Source: an uncultured Pelagibacteraceae bacterium (lineage in GTDB: Bacteria > Pseudomonadota > Alphaproteobacteria > Pelagibacterales > Pelagibacteraceae). From it: DNA of 64,000 nt. The notes beneath the pieces were generated by a model. It had not been told where the DNA came from, did no database searches, and worked only from the letters and a program-made list of their open reading frames with translations. The number at the start of each line of letters is the position of its first letter. Position 1 is the first letter of the stretch. The position numbers and the translations under genes are program-made. Positions 61,785 to 64,000 of this stretch are shown in pieces. The stretch covers positions 28,289-92,288 of the forward strand of contig CACFKF010000003.1 of the NCBI GenBank assembly GCA_902566775.1, written 5' to 3'.

Positions 61785-64000
61785 TTAAGAAAAATGTCTT
61801 TCGCACGGTTTTAAGTTTATTTTCCAGCAAACTGGACATTTTTGACCTTCTGCTTTATTTGTTTTTACAACAATTTTTTTGGAATCTTTTTCACTAGCTT
61901 TTTCTATTTTAGCACCCGAAGTAATGCATAACTCTGAAAAATCTGTTCCTTTCGCTAATTCAATCAATCTTTCATCCAATTGAATTGTCAAGCTAGCTTC
62001 TAAACTTGAACCAATTTCTTTTGAAGCCCTTTTAAGCTCTATGCTACTATTGCATTCTTCTCTAATTTTTATTAGTTCGTTCCATTTGTCGCTTAAATTT
62101 TTGTTATTCCACTTTTCTGGAATAATTGGAAATTGTTCAAGATGAATACTTTCTTTTGAATTAATTTTTAATAGAGTATAAATTTCTTCAGTTGTAAAAG
62201 ATAATACCGGGGCGAACCAGCGCAATAATATTTCAAGAACTATATTTAAAAATTTTATGGATGATTTTCTTTTTTTACTTTCTATAGAGTCACAATATAA
62301 AACATCTTTCCTAATATCAAAATAAAATGCAGATAAATCAGATGTACAAAAATTTAATAATTCTTTGTACAAGGTGTGAAAATTATACTTTTGAAAATTT
62401 TTATTAAATACAGAATTAAGATTATAAATTTTATGCATTAAATATTGTTCAAGTTCTGGCATTTCATTAATATTAATTTTTTCAAAATCTGTCCTTTCAA
62501 ATTTGTCATTTAAATTTCCAAGAATGTATCTAAATGTATTTCTAATTTTTCTGTATGATTCTGCATGCTGTTCTAAAATGGAATAATCAATTCTTAAATC
62601 TTCCGCATAATCAGATGCGGCTACCCAAATTCTCAGAATATCAGCTCCATATTTTTTCAAAATATCTTCTGGTGAAATTATATTTCCAAGTGATTTTGAC
62701 ATTTTTAAGCCTTTTCCATCAACAACAAATCCATGAGAAAGAATAGAATTAAATGGTGCTCTACCTCTGGTTCCACATGATTCCAGTAATGAAGAATGAA
62801 ACCACCCTCTGTGTTGATCTGAGCCCTCAAGATACATTGAAGCAGGCCATTTTAAATCTTTTCTTTTTTCTAAAACATATGAGTGTGTTGATCCGCTATC
62901 GAACCAAACTTCAACTATATCAGTCATTTTTTTGTATTCTTCACTTTTGTATTTTTTTCCTAAAAATCTTTGTGTATCTCCTTCAAACCAGCAGTCGGCC
63001 CCCTCTTTTTCAAAAATATTTGCAATATTTTCTGTAACTTCTTCATCAAGTAAAACTTCATTTGTTTTTTTTGATAGAAAAACAGGTATAGGAACTCCCC
63101 ATACCCTTTGCCTTGAAACGCACCAATCTGGCCTTAGTTCAATCATTGATTTTAATCTTTCTTTACCTTTGCTTGGATAAAATTTGGTTTCGTCAATTGC
63201 TTTAAGAGCTTTATTTCTTAACCCATGGCTTTCCATCGAAATAAACCATTGGGGTGTTGCTCTATGAACTAATGGTGCTTTTGAACGCCAAGAGTGAGGG
63301 TATTGATGCAACAACTCACCGCTAGCTAGTAATTTTTTTTGTTCTCTTAATTTTTCAATAATTATTTTGTTAGCTTTAAAGATATGTGTGCCTTCAAATA
63401 ACGGAACATGCTTTGTATACTTGCCATCATCATCAACTGTTTCTCCAGCCTTAATATTATTTTTTAAACATAAATTAAAATCATCAGGTCCATGACTTGG
63501 TGCACAATGAACAATTCCTGTGCCCTCTTCTTTTGTTACAAAACTTGCTTCTAACATTGGAATGTCATAATCAAATCCAATTTTTGAAAAAGGATGGCCA
63601 CATATAGTATCTTTAAAATCTTTTCCTAAGAAAGTTAAAATTTTTTTAAAATTTTTTATTTTACAATTTTCTAAAGTAGATTTTAGTAAATCTTCTGCTA
63701 CAACAATTTGTTTATCTTTAAAATCTATTTGATCCTCTATTTTAATAATGACATATTTTAAATTTTCATTATAAGCCAAAGCTCGATTTGCTGGTATTGT
63801 CCAAGGTGTTGTTGTCCAAATTATAATTTCGCTATTATTTAATTTGTCAATTTTAGATTTTTTAACTTGGAAGGCTGCAAAAATTGTATCTGATCTATGA
63901 TCTAAATATTCTACCTCAGCATCAGCTAAGGCTGTTTTTTCTACTGTTGACCAAAGTACTGGTTTATACCCCCTATATAAACTTCCCTCCTTTAAAAATT
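61785..64000 (-). CDS. ileS: isoleucyl-tRNA synthetase, C-terminal ~740 residues (cut by window edge)
   Basis: Class I synthetase charging tRNA-Ile. The frame is open to the right edge, so the Rossmann HIGH motif is outside. Visible: editing (CP1) domain with EIIIWTTTPWTIPANRALAY and GTGIVHCAPSHGPDDF; WCVSRQRVWGVPIPVF; DVWFDSG-type VEVWFDSGSTHSYVL; YLEGSDQHRGWFHSSLLES; the KMSKS loop VDGKGLKMSKSLGNIISP; the anticodon-binding domain; and a C-terminal zinc-binding tail CPVCWKINLKPCERHFS. lspA follows after 12 nt. Confidence 0.96.
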   Translation of the reverse strand, partial: FLKEGSLYRGYKPVLWSTVEKTALADAEVEYLDHRSDTIFAAFQVKKSKIDKLNNSEIIIWTTTPWTIPANRALAYNENLKYVIIKIEDQIDFKDKQIVVAEDLLKSTLENCKIKNFKKILTFLGKDFKDTICGHPFSKIGFDYDIPMLEASFVTKEEGTGIVHCAPSHGPDDFNLCLKNNIKAGETVDDDGKYTKHVPLFEGTHIFKANKIIIEKLREQKKLLASGELLHQYPHSWRSKAPLVHRATPQWFISMESHGLRNKALKAIDETKFYPSKGKERLKSMIELRPDWCVSRQRVWGVPIPVFLSKKTNEVLLDEEVTENIANIFEKEGADCWFEGDTQRFLGKKYKSEEYKKMTDIVEVWFDSGSTHSYVLEKRKDLKWPASMYLEGSDQHRGWFHSSLLESCGTRGRAPFNSILSHGFVVDGKGLKMSKSLGNIISPEDILKKYGADILRIWVAASDYAEDLRIDYSILEQHAESYRKIRNTFRYILGNLNDKFERTDFEKININEMPELEQYLMHKIYNLNSVFNKNFQKYNFHTLYKELLNFCTSDLSAFYFDIRKDVLYCDSIESKKRKSSIKFLNIVLEILLRWFAPVLSFTTEEIYTLLKINSKESIHLEQFPIIPEKWNNKNLSDKWNELIKIREECNSSIELKRASKEIGSSLEASLTIQLDERLIELAKGTDFSELCITSGAKIEKASEKDSKKIVVKTNKAEGQKCPVCWKINLKPCERHFS

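Overview
The window is very AT-rich and densely packed: coding regions fill almost all of it, neighbours on one strand usually overlap by 1-20 nt, and convergent genes usually overlap at their 3' ends. The gene set is alphaproteobacterial: CcrM-type GANTC methyltransferase, petABC next to TrmL, AtpI plus split b/b' ATP synthase subunits, a MidA/NDUFAF7 methyltransferase between lgt and pgeF, DUF2093, DUF3035 and UbiK proteins, and ispH-thrB-rnhA. With the base composition and compaction this suggests SAR11 (Pelagibacterales) or a close streamlined marine relative. That placement is inference; there is no rRNA in the window.

Layout. 1-7.4 kb: trxB end, aspC (frameshifted), then uvrB, a pteridine-reductase-like SDR, folB, uvrC and pgsA in one overlapping + strand run. 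7.4-16 kb: ilvE; a MarR/response regulator/histidine kinase operon resembling petP-petR; ubiK; lgt, midA (frameshifted), pgeF; prsA, rplY, pth, ychF. 16.9-22.7 kb: cytochrome bc1 (petABC), trmL, hemF, greA, CCA-adding enzyme and a tRNA-Gln whose encoded CCA lies 3 nt before the CCA enzyme start codon. 22.7-30 kb: ispE, a TPR protein, uracil-DNA glycosylase, rnhB, ccrM (promoter carrying clustered GANTC sites), an FAD monooxygenase, mutY. 29.8-38 kb: dciA, dsbA-like, a short SMC, the Fo part of ATP synthase, ispH, thrB, rnhA.

38.04-41.12 kb is the only clearly accessory region. It separates the convergent genes rnhA and thrC. It is bounded and divided by three direct copies (one partial) of a 26-bp repeat, with paired TGGCACA repeats just inside the ends of the first unit. 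Unit 1 holds a three-gene operon (a 77-aa protein and two paralogous lysine-rich HNH nucleases). Unit 2 holds two orphan genes and three short direct repeats. It looks like two small elements stacked at one attachment site, with no integrase of their own. This is the best candidate here for an undescribed system.

41.1-49.1 kb: thrC, heme O synthase and an aa3-type cytochrome c oxidase operon (II, I, III, IV-like and a small membrane protein), followed by a two-TM protein, a second subunit III-like protein and Sco1. 49-64 kb: rsmE, pirin, quinone oxidoreductase, ubiA, a lipid A block (msbA, waaA, lpxK, lpxL), purD, rsmD, pgi, a DUF3035 lipoprotein, lspA and the 3' part of ileS.

Stretches without a gene are all under 300 bp; the longest is about 250 bp at 40871-41122.
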